Of a DNA stretch of 64,000 nucleotides, positions 20,534-29,015 are shown piece after piece. Within the stretch, counting starts at the first letter, position 1, and every line of letters starts with the position of its first letter. Source of the DNA: Telluria aromaticivorans (GTDB taxonomy: Bacteria; Pseudomonadota; Gammaproteobacteria; Burkholderiales; Burkholderiaceae_D); assembly GCF_013003915.1 (NCBI RefSeq), contig NZ_JABAIV010000005.1:62001-126000 (forward strand), written 5' to 3'. The notes below the pieces were generated by a model. That model did not search any database. It saw nothing but the letters and a program-made list of their open reading frames with translations, and was not told the DNA's origin. Both the position numbers and the translations under genes were made by a program.

Positions 20534-21277
20534 TCAGCCGTCGCTGCCTTGCAACTTGGTGGCCAGGCGGGTCAGCTTGGCCGCATAGGCCGGGTCGGTC
20601 GCGTAACCGCCCTTGGCCAGGCCCTGGGCGAAGGCCTTTGCATCATTGCCGACACCCAGCGCGCCTTTATAGCGCGGGTTATCGGCCAGCATTTGCGCAT
20701 AGTCGCGGAAGGCGCTGCCCGCATCCGGGTAGGAGCGGAAGCGTTCGCGGGTCTTGATGGCGGCGCCGCCGATGTATTCGGTGGTCGCTGATTCGCTCAC
20801 GGCGCCTTCCCACTTCGATCCGGCCTTGATGCCGAACAGGTTGTGGCTCGACTCGCCGCTGCCGTTGCGCAGCGGGCGCTGGCCCCAGCCAGATTCCAGC
20901 GCGGCATGGGCCGAGACCAGTTCCGGCGCCACGCCGAGCTGTTCGCCAGCCTGGCGCGCCCAGGGGGCGATGCTGTCCAGGAAAGCCTGCTGCTCGGGCG
21001 TGGTGTCAGCGCCCGATACCGCATCAACGCCATCGACTTCGTTCTCTCCGCTGATCAGGCCGGCCGCACGCGCATGCCAGATGCTGCCTTCGGCGCTCAG
21101 GGCAGCAGCGCCGCTCTCGCCGCCGTCACCATTCTGGATGTAAGCGGCCACTTCGCCCTGCACCTCGCCGAACATGTTGCCAAAACCACTACCGCCGCCG
21201 ATCGCGGCGGTCGGGCGGGTAGCGGCGGTCGGCGCCAGCGGCGACAGCGGCGCGGTCGCAAAATCAGCGTGGCGCAT
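20534..21277 (-). CDS. Separate FlgJ-type peptidoglycan hydrolase (glucosaminidase domain)
   Basis: The 247 residues contain the hydrolase half normally fused to FlgJ. Residues about 95-240 show the glucosaminidase/muramidase pattern: FLDSIAPWARQAGEQLGV, the catalytic Glu in SAHAALESGWGQR, then SSHNLFGIKAGSKWEG, TTEYIGGAAIKTRERFRSY and YAQMLADNPRYKGAL. The first 90 residues are unstructured and there is no signal peptide, which fits export through the flagellar gate or via the rod. It overlaps flgN by 14 bases. Its likely role is opening peptidoglycan for the rod together with the single-domain FlgJ at 13331. Confidence 0.85.
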   Translation of the reverse strand: MRHADFATAPLSPLAPTAATRPTAAIGGGSGFGNMFGEVQGEVAAYIQNGDGGESGAAALSAEGSIWHARAAGLISGENEVDGVDAVSGADTTPEQQAFLDSIAPWARQAGEQLGVAPELVSAHAALESGWGQRPLRNGSGESSHNLFGIKAGSKWEGAVSESATTEYIGGAAIKTRERFRSYPDAGSAFRDYAQMLADNPRYKGALGVGNDAKAFAQGLAKGGYATDPAYAAKLTRLATKLQGSDG

Positions 21278-21692
21278 AAATCCCTTCCTCGCCGTGCAGC
21301 ACGCGCTGCATCACGGTGTACTGTTCGGCCAGCAGGCTGCCGTTGCGGGTCGAGGCCGCCTTGCAGGCCTGCACCGTGTGTTCCAGGTCGGCCCAGGCTG
21401 CGGCCAGTGCGCCCTGTGCCGGTTCAATGAGTGTCGCGATGAATTGCGCCATGGTCGCCTCCTCGCCCAGCAGGGCGCGCACCAGCGAGACACGCTGCTG
21501 GCGCCGTGCATCCATGGCATCGAGCAGGGGAGCGAGCAGCCCGGCGAGGGAAGTCAGTTCGGCGGTCTGGTGGCGCAGCGCGGCGTCGAACTGGCGCTCG
21601 AGCAGGGACAGCACTTCGGCACTGTCGCGCACGTCGGCCTGCACGCCGTCGACGAGCAGCGCATTGGCCTGTGGGCGGGTCATGCGGCTCAT
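21264..21692 (-). CDS. flgN: Flagellar export chaperone FlgN
   Basis: FlgN is the cytoplasmic chaperone for FlgK and FlgL. The 142 residues are almost wholly helical, with the long N-terminal hairpin (VLSLLERQFDAALRHQTAEL near 27-46) and the C-terminal segment AASTRNGSLLAEQYTVMQR that resembles the NG-[LK]-[LI] pattern of FlgN. It starts within the flgM stop (ATGA) and overlaps the hydrolase gene downstream. The flgM-flgN pair is the usual arrangement, which supports the call, since FlgN proteins diverge strongly. Confidence 0.8.
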   Translation of the reverse strand: MSRMTRPQANALLVDGVQADVRDSAEVLSLLERQFDAALRHQTAELTSLAGLLAPLLDAMDARRQQRVSLVRALLGEEATMAQFIATLIEPAQGALAAAWADLEHTVQACKAASTRNGSLLAEQYTVMQRVLHGEEGIYAPR

Positions 21693-21964
21693 CCCCGGCC
21701 CCCGCCATGGAAGCGCTCGATCAGGCCGGCCAGGCGGCCTGCGTTGAACGGCAGCTCGCCCTTGGCCAGCTGGTCGCGCAACTCGGCCACGCGTGCGGCA
21801 TCGAAGTCCGGCATTGCGCGCAGCGCCTGCGCGGCCGGCTGCAGCACTTCCGACTGCAGGGCGGGCGCGGCGGAGGACGCCGATGCCGTCTCGGCCGGCG
21901 CCTGCACGGTGGTGCGCTGGGTGCCGAGGGTCACGGTAGGAGCGATCGCGCCGGTGATTTTCAT
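21689..21964 (-). CDS. flgM: Anti-sigma-28 factor FlgM
   Basis: FlgM holds FliA inactive until the hook is finished and is then exported. From the ATG at 21964, which has GAGG eight bases upstream, it has 91 residues. The C-terminal FliA-binding region is clear: FDAARVAELRDQLAKGELPF and NAGRLAGLIERFHGG. The N terminus MKITGAIAPTV fits the family and the middle is disordered, as expected for an exported protein. A second in-frame ATG at 21997 has a poor binding site. It sits downstream of fliA and motAB in the same operon. Confidence 0.9.
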   Translation of the reverse strand: MKITGAIAPTVTLGTQRTTVQAPAETASASSAAPALQSEVLQPAAQALRAMPDFDAARVAELRDQLAKGELPFNAGRLAGLIERFHGGGRG

Positions 21965-22001
21965 GCGGTTACCTCGGGTTTTCGATTGGATGCTCATGGG
22001 T

Positions 22002-22940
22002 TTACTTCGGCAATTGGCTGCGCAGCTTTTCCAGTGCTGCCGCGTCGGGCATGCTGATCGACGCGTCCTTCCCCAGCGGGGTCGTGGCGCCGGGCTTGCC
22101 GAACATGCTGGAGACCATGCGCGACTGGGCGGTCGTCAGGATCAGCAGTTCGATGCGGCGGTTCACTCCCGCCAGCGGTTCCTTCGTTTCCAGCGGCGCG
22201 CGGTCGGACATGCCCACCACCTGCAGCACGGACTCGGAGCGCATGCCGCCGTCGAGCAGTTCGCGGCGCGCCGACAGTGCGCGGTCGGTCGACAGCGCCC
22301 AGTTCGAATAGCCGCCCTTGTCGGACCCGGCAAAACGCGACGAGTCCGTATGGCCGACGATCAGCATCTGGTTCTTCATCTGCGCGAACAGCGGGCCCAT
22401 CTTGCGCAGCAGGCGCACGAAGCGCCCGGTGGGCAGGGCGCTGCCGCGCATGAACATGCCCTGGCGGTCGGTGTCATGCAGCATGACGCGCAGGCCATAG
22501 GGCGTGATCACGGTGTCCAGGTTGGCTGCCAGTCCGGCGTCCGCACTCATCTCGCCCAGCGCTTTCGACAGCGCCGCCAGATCCTCGGGCGATTCGTAGG
22601 CCACGCGCGTCGCGTTCGGGCTGCCGGGCGCCTGGTTGCCGGCGCTGCCGGCCAGCGGCAGCTCGAAGCGCTCGATCATGCTCCCGCTCGGTTCCGCGGC
22701 GATCTCGGGCTTGCGGCCCTTTTCGTCGAGCATACCGTTCTCGGTTGCATCACGCACGATTTTCTTCAGATTCTGTTGTTCCCGTGAGGCAATCAGCCAC
22801 AAGACTAGAAACAATGCCATCAAAGCCAGGCAAAAGTCGGCGAAGGCCACCTTCCAGGCGCCGCCGTGCTCGTCATGCGCATGCTTGCCGCCGCCGCGCT
22901 TGACGATGGTTGATTCGTGCTTTTCGTTAACTTTTGACAC
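22002..22940 (-). CDS. motB: Flagellar motor stator protein MotB
   Basis: MotB anchors the stator to peptidoglycan and carries the ion-binding Asp. The 312 residues have the single membrane helix near 31-52 (WKVAFADFCLALMALFLVLW) with the essential Asp at about residue 35. The OmpA-like peptidoglycan-binding domain spans about 160-280 (MLIVGHTDSSRF, NWALSTDRALSARREL, VVGMSDRAPL). The Phe-Cys-Leu-Ala after the Asp departs from the usual FMTAMMAFF pattern. Proton use is assumed from the MotA/LafT-like partner. It lies 2 bases after motA. Confidence 0.93.
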   Translation of the reverse strand: MSKVNEKHESTIVKRGGGKHAHDEHGGAWKVAFADFCLALMALFLVLWLIASREQQNLKKIVRDATENGMLDEKGRKPEIAAEPSGSMIERFELPLAGSAGNQAPGSPNATRVAYESPEDLAALSKALGEMSADAGLAANLDTVITPYGLRVMLHDTDRQGMFMRGSALPTGRFVRLLRKMGPLFAQMKNQMLIVGHTDSSRFAGSDKGGYSNWALSTDRALSARRELLDGGMRSESVLQVVGMSDRAPLETKEPLAGVNRRIELLILTTAQSRMVSSMFGKPGATTPLGKDASISMPDAAALEKLRSQLPK

Positions 22941-22942
22941 GA

Positions 22943-23854
22943 TTACCCCGTCATGCGGTCGGCCGTACGGCGCCGCTTGTTCTGCGACTCATCCTCGCCG
23001 CCCATCGCATTGATCCACTGCTCTAATTGGGCGAAGCTGGGCTTGGTGTTCAGCTGGATCAGGCGGCGGCCGGCGTCGATCGCCAGCAGTGCCGGCTTGC
23101 CGGCCACGTGGGTGCACAGCACCACCTTGACGGTTTCCATGGTCGAGGCTTCCGAATTGACCAGCTGCTTCATCATGTTCGCCAGCGGTTCCAGCAGGCC
23201 GTAGCAGAAGAAGATGCCGATGAAGGTGCCGACCATCGCGGCGCCGATCTTTTCGGCGATCTCGCCCGAATCCGCACCGCCCGAGACCGAGAACATCGCC
23301 ATCACGATGCCCAGCACCGCGGCCAGGATGCCGAAGCCCGGCATCGCTTCGGCGATCTTCTGCAGCGACTTGGCCGGCTGGGTCAGTTCTTCGTGGATGG
23401 CTTCCAGTTCCTGCTCCAGCACGCCTTCGAGCTCGTGGGCGTTGATCTTGCCCATCGCCATCAGGCGGAAGTTGTCGACGATGAAAGCCAGCAGCTTCGG
23501 CTCGTCCAGGATGCGCGGGTAGCGCTGGAACAGCGGGCTTTCCGACGGCGCTTCGACGTGGGCGTCGAGCGCCTTCAGGCCGCCGGCCGCGGTCTGCAGC
23601 AGTTCGTACATCAGGAGCAGCAGCTGGCGCTGGAATTCCGAGTCGTGCTTGGTGCGCGCCATGACTTTTTTCAGCTGGTGCGCCATCTCGGCCAGCACGT
23701 GGCGCTGGTTGCCGAGCACCAGGGCGCCGAAGGCGGCGCCGCCGATGATCAGGAGCTCGATCGGGTGGAAGATCGAAGCGAAGGTACCGCCCATCAGGGA
23801 GAAGCCCCCGAAGACGGCGCCGAGCACGATTGCGAGACCTAGTAATTGCTGCAT
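22943..23854 (-). CDS. motA: Flagellar motor stator protein MotA
   Basis: MotA forms the pentameric ring of the stator around MotB. The 303 residues have four membrane segments: two near 5-50 (LGLAIVLGAVFGGFSLMGG and ELLIIGGAAFGALVL) and two near 170-225 (PGFGILAAVLGIVMAMFSV and VGTFIGIFFCYGLLEPLAN). The cytoplasmic loop between them (about 55-165) carries the basic residues that face FliG. The length fits proton-type MotA/LafT rather than PomA (about 250). It is encoded in the order fliA-motA-motB, as in lateral laf operons (lafSTU). Confidence 0.93.
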   Translation of the reverse strand: MQQLLGLAIVLGAVFGGFSLMGGTFASIFHPIELLIIGGAAFGALVLGNQRHVLAEMAHQLKKVMARTKHDSEFQRQLLLLMYELLQTAAGGLKALDAHVEAPSESPLFQRYPRILDEPKLLAFIVDNFRLMAMGKINAHELEGVLEQELEAIHEELTQPAKSLQKIAEAMPGFGILAAVLGIVMAMFSVSGGADSGEIAEKIGAAMVGTFIGIFFCYGLLEPLANMMKQLVNSEASTMETVKVVLCTHVAGKPALLAIDAGRRLIQLNTKPSFAQLEQWINAMGGEDESQNKRRRTADRMTG

Positions 23855-23899
23855 GACGTACTGCCTTTCTTGTTGCCTGCTTATTTCCGTGTGGTGAAC

Positions 23900-24640
23900 T
23901 CAGGCGCGCCCGAGTGCAGCCTTCATTTTTGCCAGTGCACTCTTGTTGAGCTGGCAGACGCGGGCGTCCGACAGGTCGAGTACCGCGGCGATTTCCTTGT
24001 AGCTCAGTTCGAACTCGTAGATCATCTGGATCACGCGCTGTTCTTTTTCGTTCAGGCTGCCCAGCACCTGCTCCAGGCTGCGCCGCACCATATAGCCTTC
24101 TTCCGGGCTCGGCGCGCTGTGGGCGTGCTCCAGGGATTCCTGCAGCACTTCGTCGAAGCTGAGCATCTCTTCGGCGACGTCGTCCAGCACCTGCTGGCGG
24201 AATTCGTCCGGGCTCAATCCCAGTGCGGCAGCGGCCTCCTTCTCGCTCGGCTCGCGCCCCAGGCGGCGGGTGAGGGCGCGCAGCTCGTCGCGCATGCGGT
24301 GGCTGTCCTGGCGCACCGCGCGCGGGCGCCAGTCCTGCCGGCGCAGCTCATCGAGTATGGCGCCGCGCACGCGCAAGGACGCATAGCTGCCGAAACCGTT
24401 GTCCGGCTCGCCATAGCGGCGCAGCGCCTCGAGCAGCCCCATCAGCCCGATCTGCTCCATGTCCTCGCGCGAGACCGCGCCGGACACCTGCGAGTTCAGC
24501 TGGCGCACGATGCGCTTGACCAGCGGCGCATATGCGAGCAGGTGGCGCTGCTCCTCGCCCGGGGTCATGCCCGCGTTGGCGGGCGCTTCCCCGTACAAGG
24601 CGGCGGCGCTGGAATCGGCATAGTCGGCTGTATAGGCCAC
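23900..24640 (-). CDS. fliA: Flagellar sigma factor FliA (sigma-28, LafS-type position)
   Basis: FliA directs RNA polymerase to late flagellar genes. The 246 residues contain region 2 (LLAYAPLVKRIVRQL, then REDMEQIGLMGLLEALRRYG and YASLRVRGAILDELRRQDW, about 28-105). Region 3 is HRMRDELRALTRRLGREP. Region 4 has the helix-turn-helix ELSYKEIAAVLDLSDARV-QLNKSALAKMKAAL near 205-245. It lies inside a flagellar operon between fliL and motA rather than in an flhF/flhG/chemotaxis block, as lafS does in lateral systems. FlgM four genes downstream is its antagonist. Confidence 0.95.
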   Translation of the reverse strand: MAYTADYADSSAAALYGEAPANAGMTPGEEQRHLLAYAPLVKRIVRQLNSQVSGAVSREDMEQIGLMGLLEALRRYGEPDNGFGSYASLRVRGAILDELRRQDWRPRAVRQDSHRMRDELRALTRRLGREPSEKEAAAALGLSPDEFRQQVLDDVAEEMLSFDEVLQESLEHAHSAPSPEEGYMVRRSLEQVLGSLNEKEQRVIQMIYEFELSYKEIAAVLDLSDARVCQLNKSALAKMKAALGRA

Positions 24641-24665
24641 GATGTCCCCGGTGTCTATTGGACGG

Positions 24666-25124
24666 TCATTCGACGATCAGCTTGCCGATCATGACTTCGG
24701 AAAACGGCTTTTCATGGTTTTCCTTGGCATAGCTGGCGTCGAAGGTCTTGTTAAGCTGCTGGGCGTACTGTTCCACCGTCATGCTGGACGCTTCCGCCAC
24801 CGTGTAGGCCGACAGGCTCGCTACGGCGACGCTGCGCAGCAGCGGCAGGTGTTCCTTGGCTTCCTTTTCCTGTTCCGCCGTGGTGGCCAGCACCAGGTCG
24901 ACCGACAGGTAGTGGGCCGTGGCCTGGTTCGGGGCGCGGCGCAGCATGACGATCACCTTGTCGAGGGTGACGTACTTGGTCAGCTTCTTTTCCGGCGCCG
25001 GCTTGGCGGCGACTCCGGCAGCGCCGGCTACGGGCGCCATGTACCACATGGCGCCGCCGGCGGCTCCTGCGGCGAGAAGGGCGACACCGAGGAAGGCGGC
25101 GATCAGTTTGGCTTTACTGTTCAT
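24666..25124 (-). CDS. fliL: Flagellar basal-body-associated protein FliL
   Basis: FliL surrounds the stator and tunes its torque, especially on surfaces. The 152 residues have one N-terminal membrane helix (about 7-29) and a periplasmic stomatin-like domain: KYVTLDKVIVMLRRAPNQAT, HYLSVDLVLATTAEQEKEAK and HLPLLRSVAVASLSAYT. The last residues FSEVMIGKLIVE fit the FliL end, which usually carries a beta strand. It lies between fliK and fliA, matching lafE-lafF-lafS. Confidence 0.88.
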   Translation of the reverse strand: MNSKAKLIAAFLGVALLAAGAAGGAMWYMAPVAGAAGVAAKPAPEKKLTKYVTLDKVIVMLRRAPNQATAHYLSVDLVLATTAEQEKEAKEHLPLLRSVAVASLSAYTVAEASSMTVEQYAQQLNKTFDASYAKENHEKPFSEVMIGKLIVE

Positions 25125-25134
25125 GGTCGTGGGC

Positions 25135-26382
25135 TCAGGCGCGTCCGCTCAGGGAGAACGCGGTGTTGGAATGGTGGGCCTCGGCCAGGGCGGCGCCGGG
25201 AGTGCGCTCGTCATGTTCCTGGTCCTGCTGGCGGCCGCGGCCCTGTGCATCAGCACCGAAGCCGGCGCCGCTGCCGGCTTGCGCGGCGGCCTGGGCACGC
25301 GGCGTGGCCTGGCTGATGTTCACCGACACGTCGGTGTACTGGCGGCCGGCGAGGTCGCTGCGCAGGTTGTCGCCGACGGTGTTCAGCTGGCGCAGCACTT
25401 CGCTGTGGGTGGCGGTGATGTTCACTTCGAGCGCGCCCGCGCTGTGGCGGATCGAGATCTCGACCCGGCCCAGCATCGGCGGCTCGAGACGGATCACGGC
25501 CTGCTCGGCGTTTTTCGTGAGCTGCAGGTTCAGGCGGTCGCCCAGGGCTTCCTGCAGCGACTGGCGCCAGGCGGTCGGCGGACCAGCCAGGGTCAGGGTG
25601 CCGCCATCGCGCGCAGGGGTGCTTGGTGCGGCCGGGGCGGCGACGCCGAAGCCGGCATTGCTGCCTGCCGACTGGGCGGCTGCTTCAGGCGCGGCGCCGT
25701 CGCGGGGCTGGGCCTGCACCGCTGCGGGAGCCGGCTGGCTTGTTGTAGCAGCCGGTGCCGGCTGGGCACTGGCTGCGCTGGCGCGCGCCAGCTGGGCCGA
25801 GGCGGTATCGATGGCCTGGGCCGGCAGTGCGGCGTCCGCGCTGACGGCATGCGGCGCGGCGGCGGCCAGTGGCAGCTCGATGGCGCCGGCGGCGCTGGTG
25901 GCTGCAGTGCTGCCCGCAGTGCTGCCGAACACCGCTGCCGCGGCACTCGTCGAAGCCTGCTGCTCCGGCTTGCCCGAAGCGAGGCGCAGGCCGGCGGGGA
26001 GGGCGGCCGGCATGGCCATCATCATCGACGGCATCAGCGGCATGGCCATCGCGGCCAGCAGCGTGGCATTGCCGGTATCGGTCGTTTCTTCCGCAGCGTC
26101 GGCAGGCGCCGGTGCAGCTGCAGGGGCCGAGGCATCCTGCAGCGCCGGGTCGGCGCTGGCCAGTTCCGGCACCGGCAATTCGCCGGCCGGCATGGCGATG
26201 GCATTAAGGTCCATGAACTGCAGGAAGGGCATCGCGGCAGGAATGCCCGAGGCGGCGATTTGCGCCGGGTCGAGCGGAAGGCCATCGGCCGGGGTTGCGG
26301 CTGCTCCGGCTGCGGTGCCGTTGGCGGCTACGGTGGCGTCGCCGCCGGCCGGCAGGGGTGCGCTGTTCATCGTGATATTCAT
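25135..26382 (-). CDS. fliK: Flagellar hook-length control protein FliK
   Basis: FliK measures the hook and switches export specificity through FlhB. Residues 1 to about 290 are an Ala/Pro-rich ruler. The C-terminal Flg_hook domain spans about 295-385: TAWRQSLQEALGDRLNLQL, the core EQAVIRLEPPMLGRVEISI, then LRQLNTVGDNLRSDL and YTDVSVNISQ. The core L-P-LG-V pattern is the FliK signature. At 415 residues the length is ordinary. It overlaps the fliT frame by four bases. A second FliK-like protein lies near the flagellin gene. Confidence 0.92.
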   Translation of the reverse strand: MNITMNSAPLPAGGDATVAANGTAAGAAATPADGLPLDPAQIAASGIPAAMPFLQFMDLNAIAMPAGELPVPELASADPALQDASAPAAAPAPADAAEETTDTGNATLLAAMAMPLMPSMMMAMPAALPAGLRLASGKPEQQASTSAAAAVFGSTAGSTAATSAAGAIELPLAAAAPHAVSADAALPAQAIDTASAQLARASAASAQPAPAATTSQPAPAAVQAQPRDGAAPEAAAQSAGSNAGFGVAAPAAPSTPARDGGTLTLAGPPTAWRQSLQEALGDRLNLQLTKNAEQAVIRLEPPMLGRVEISIRHSAGALEVNITATHSEVLRQLNTVGDNLRSDLAGRQYTDVSVNISQATPRAQAAAQAGSGAGFGADAQGRGRQQDQEHDERTPGAALAEAHHSNTAFSLSGRA

Positions 26383-26696
26383 GTGGTGGTGTTACCAGAA
26401 TCGGGTTCGCCCGCGAGGGCATAGGCCATCCAGCCCTCCTTGTTGACGCGCATGTCGTCGAGGCGCGCCTGCAGCTGCCCGGAGGCGGCGGCAACCTGGC
26501 CTGCTGCGCCATCATGCGCGCTGCGCAGGCGGCCGAGGGCGGCGCGCTCGGCGCTGCTCCATGGCGCCGTAGCAGCCAGCACCTGCAGCTGGGGGCCGAG
26601 CTCGCGCGTGGCGCGGGCCAGCAGCTCCCAGTCGGCGCTGGCGCCGGCGTCAGCCAGCGCCTTGGCAAGGCTGTCGATGGCGCGGGTCCTATCCAT
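26379..26696 (-). CDS. fliT: FliT-like flagellar chaperone
   Basis: This 105-residue helical protein lies between fliS and fliK and overlaps both. It has the size and predicted all-alpha shape of FliT, the chaperone for the FliD cap. Visible are helical stretches DSLAKALADAGASADWELLA and SGQLQARLDDMRVNKEGWMA. FliT sequences are poorly conserved, so the call depends mainly on the order fliD-fliS-fliT-fliK (lafB-C-D-E in lateral systems). It could be another small export chaperone. Confidence 0.65.
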   Translation of the reverse strand: MDRTRAIDSLAKALADAGASADWELLARATRELGPQLQVLAATAPWSSAERAALGRLRSAHDGAAGQVAAASGQLQARLDDMRVNKEGWMAYALAGEPDSGNTTT

Positions 26697-27078
26697 TACG
26701 CTCTTGCACGCCTTTCCAGCCCTGGCGGATGGTGGTCAGCACGCGGATCACTTCATCGACCATGGTCGGGTCGAGTTTGATGCCGGCGCCGTGCAGGTGC
26801 TGGGCGCAGAAATCATAGATACGCGCCAGGTTGGCGACGGTCTCGCCGCCCTGGTCGAAGTCGAGGGAGCTCGACAGGCCGTTGATGATCTCGACGCACT
26901 TGTCGATGCTGGCTGCCTTGGCTTCGAACCGGCGGGCGGCGATGTGGGCGCGGGCGCGCGCCAGCTCGTCGAGCAGGCCGTCGGTGAGCAGCAGGACCAG
27001 CTCCACCGGCGAAGCGCGCGAGGTCTGCGCATCCAGGTTGACGGCGTGGTAGCTGCCGTAGGCTTCTTGATAGGACAT
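26689..27078 (-). CDS. fliS: Flagellin export chaperone FliS
   Basis: FliS binds flagellin C termini and prevents cytoplasmic polymerisation. The 129 residues show the family pattern: AYGSYHAVNLDAQTSRASPV near 6-25, VELVLLLTDGLLDELARARA, then KAASIDKCVEIINGLSSSLD (about 53-72) and FDQGGETVANLARIYDFCAQ. These match the four-helix FliS fold. It lies 38 bases after fliD and overlaps fliT by 8. Its client is presumably the short flagellin at 43650. Confidence 0.94.
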   Translation of the reverse strand: MSYQEAYGSYHAVNLDAQTSRASPVELVLLLTDGLLDELARARAHIAARRFEAKAASIDKCVEIINGLSSSLDFDQGGETVANLARIYDFCAQHLHGAGIKLDPTMVDEVIRVLTTIRQGWKGVQERNG

Positions 27079-27116
27079 GTGGATCCCGTAGTGTCGGTTG
27101 ATCGCGGCAATCGCGC

Positions 27117-28514
27117 TTAGTCTTTGTTGTTGCCGAACAGGGCATCGAACATCGACAGGTTGTTGGTCATGGCGCCTTGCAGCGACTGCAGGGCCGTGAA
27201 TTGGCGCAGGTAGCGGTTGTAGGCTGCCTCGTGCTGCTGCTCGAGGAAGGCCTGGCGGTCGGCCAGCGTCGACTGCAGGTTGCTGGTCTGCTCCTTGCGT
27301 TGCTTGATCTGTCCGTCGGCGGTATTGCTCCAGCCCTTGATGAATTTGTCGAGCGCGCCGGCAATGCCGCTCGGGCTTGAAACCGAGCTGGAACCGATCA
27401 GGGTATCCAGGCCGGTCGGCTTGAGGGCCAGCTGGCGCTGCAGGCGCTCGGAATTCAGTTCGAGGGTACCGTCCTTGGTTGCGATGATGCCGAACGAGGC
27501 CAGCGTATCGCCGACCGTCGTCGGGCGCAGCAGGGTGACCAGGCGGTCGTTCAGCGCGCGGATGCCACCGTCGTGGGCGAACGAGCCGCCGGCCGCACCC
27601 TTGGACGGGTCGCCCGAGTCGGTCAGCTTGTTCAGCACGCCCTTGAGCTTGTTGTAGGCATCGACAAAGGCCTGCACGTTGGCGATGGTGTTCTTGCTGT
27701 CGGCACCGACCGCGATCGCGACCGGCGCACTGCCGGGGGCCTGGGCCTTGGTGAAGGTCATCTTCACGCCGGCGATATTGGTGAAGGTATTGCTGGCCTG
27801 GGTGATCGGGGTGCCGCTCTCGGAGCCGATGCGGATCTCGGCGTCCTGCGCCACCACCAGGGTGCGCCTGCGCAGCGGATCGGCGTTGGCCGAGGCCAGG
27901 CTGGACGCGCCGCTGATGCCGGTGGTGTCGATCGTGATGGCGCTGTCCAGGCCTGTGTTCTTGGCGGTCAGCACCAGCTCCGAGGTGGCGCCGGTGGTGA
28001 CGATCGAGGCGGTGACCATCGAGGTGTTGCCGGTGGCGCTGTTGATTGCCGCCGCCAGTTCGCGCGTGCTCAGCGTCAGGTCGCCGTCGGTGTCCGCCGC
28101 GTTCAGGTTGACGGCAAAGGCGAGCGAACCGCCCATGTTGATGTTCAGGGTACCGGACACGCCCGCGTTGTCGGTCAGGCCGGCGTAAGACACCTGGCTG
28201 GCGGTGGCGAGCTTGGCGACGAAGAACGAGTAGTTGCCCGGGGCCGCGGTGGCGCCGGCGGTGGCGCTGCCCACCGTGGTGTCGCTGAAGGTGGCCGACT
28301 GCGCATAAAGGTTCTTGTTCAGGCCAGTGAGCGCGGCCAGGCTGGTCTGGAACGCGGTCATCGCCGAGCCCAGGTCGGTCAGCCCTTTTTCGGTGGCCTT
28401 CGCCGCGGCGCTCTGGGCGTCGATGATCTTCTGGCGCGCCATGACGTACTTGTCCGCCAGCGAGTTAGCGGTGGTGATCGGGTCGTAGCTCGGTGCGGTG
28501 ATTGCGGATGCCAT
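27117..28514 (-). CDS. fliD: Flagellar filament cap protein FliD (HAP2)
   Basis: FliD caps the filament tip and folds incoming flagellin. The 465 residues have the FliD N-terminal coil (1 to about 70), then a flagellin IN motif near 134-190. The C-terminal FliD domain is at about 250-450 (NVQAFVDAYNKLKGVLNKL, GGIRALNDRLVTLL, ASFGIIATKDGTLELNSERL). The sequence NNLSMFDALFGNN ends it. Within the IN motif lies an EF-hand-like loop, DTDGDLTLSTRE (141-152), which is unusual. The N terminus lacks the usual GLGSGLD signature. It heads the run fliD-S-T-K-L-A-motA-motB, the same order as lafB-lafU. Confidence 0.93.
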   Translation of the reverse strand: MASAITAPSYDPITTANSLADKYVMARQKIIDAQSAAAKATEKGLTDLGSAMTAFQTSLAALTGLNKNLYAQSATFSDTTVGSATAGATAAPGNYSFFVAKLATASQVSYAGLTDNAGVSGTLNINMGGSLAFAVNLNAADTDGDLTLSTRELAAAINSATGNTSMVTASIVTTGATSELVLTAKNTGLDSAITIDTTGISGASSLASANADPLRRRTLVVAQDAEIRIGSESGTPITQASNTFTNIAGVKMTFTKAQAPGSAPVAIAVGADSKNTIANVQAFVDAYNKLKGVLNKLTDSGDPSKGAAGGSFAHDGGIRALNDRLVTLLRPTTVGDTLASFGIIATKDGTLELNSERLQRQLALKPTGLDTLIGSSSVSSPSGIAGALDKFIKGWSNTADGQIKQRKEQTSNLQSTLADRQAFLEQQHEAAYNRYLRQFTALQSLQGAMTNNLSMFDALFGNNKD

Positions 28515-28577
28515 GTCGTTTCTCCTGACTCTACTTGCTGTGGTACTGCTGATCTGGTGCTGCTGGTCGCTTGGTTC

Positions 28578-29015
28578 TCAAGCGGTCCGTCCCGCCATCC
28601 ACGATTGGGTGGCGATGTCGTCTTCACGCTTGCGCACGACGCGGTCCTGCGCGCGCGCCAGCTGGGTTTCCTGCTGCTCGAGCACCTTGCCCAGCAGCTC
28701 GCGCTTGGTCCAGGCGGTGGTCAGGTTGCGCTGCGATACCGCCATGTTCGCCTCGTGCAGCGCCAGGTCGGTGCGGTGCAGGTCGGCCATCGCCATCACG
28801 TTTTGCTTGTAGGCGCCGCAGTTCAGCGCCAGTACGGGCGGCAGTGCACCCGTGGCGCCGCTGCTCACGGTCAGCGAATCCATGCGCGCGAGATTGTTCT
28901 GGTAGCGCGTGCGGGTCGCTTCCTGCGTGGTCATATCGGCCTGCAGGCGGTCCACGTCAAGGCTGCGCAGCCGCACCAGCGTGCCGAGGCTGTCGATCGT
29001 GTTTTTCTTGCTCAT
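28578..29015 (-). CDS. fliJ: Flagellar export protein FliJ
   Basis: FliJ is the coiled-coil stalk of the flagellar ATPase. The 145 residues are almost entirely charged helix, with two antiparallel coils (about 10-55 and 75-135) and a short loop between them, as in FliJ. It starts inside the fliI stop (ATGA). The conserved FliI-FliJ neighbourhood carries the call, since the sequence family is variable. A 63-base gap separates it from fliD. Confidence 0.85.
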   Translation of the reverse strand: MSKKNTIDSLGTLVRLRSLDVDRLQADMTTQEATRTRYQNNLARMDSLTVSSGATGALPPVLALNCGAYKQNVMAMADLHRTDLALHEANMAVSQRNLTTAWTKRELLGKVLEQQETQLARAQDRVVRKREDDIATQSWMAGRTA

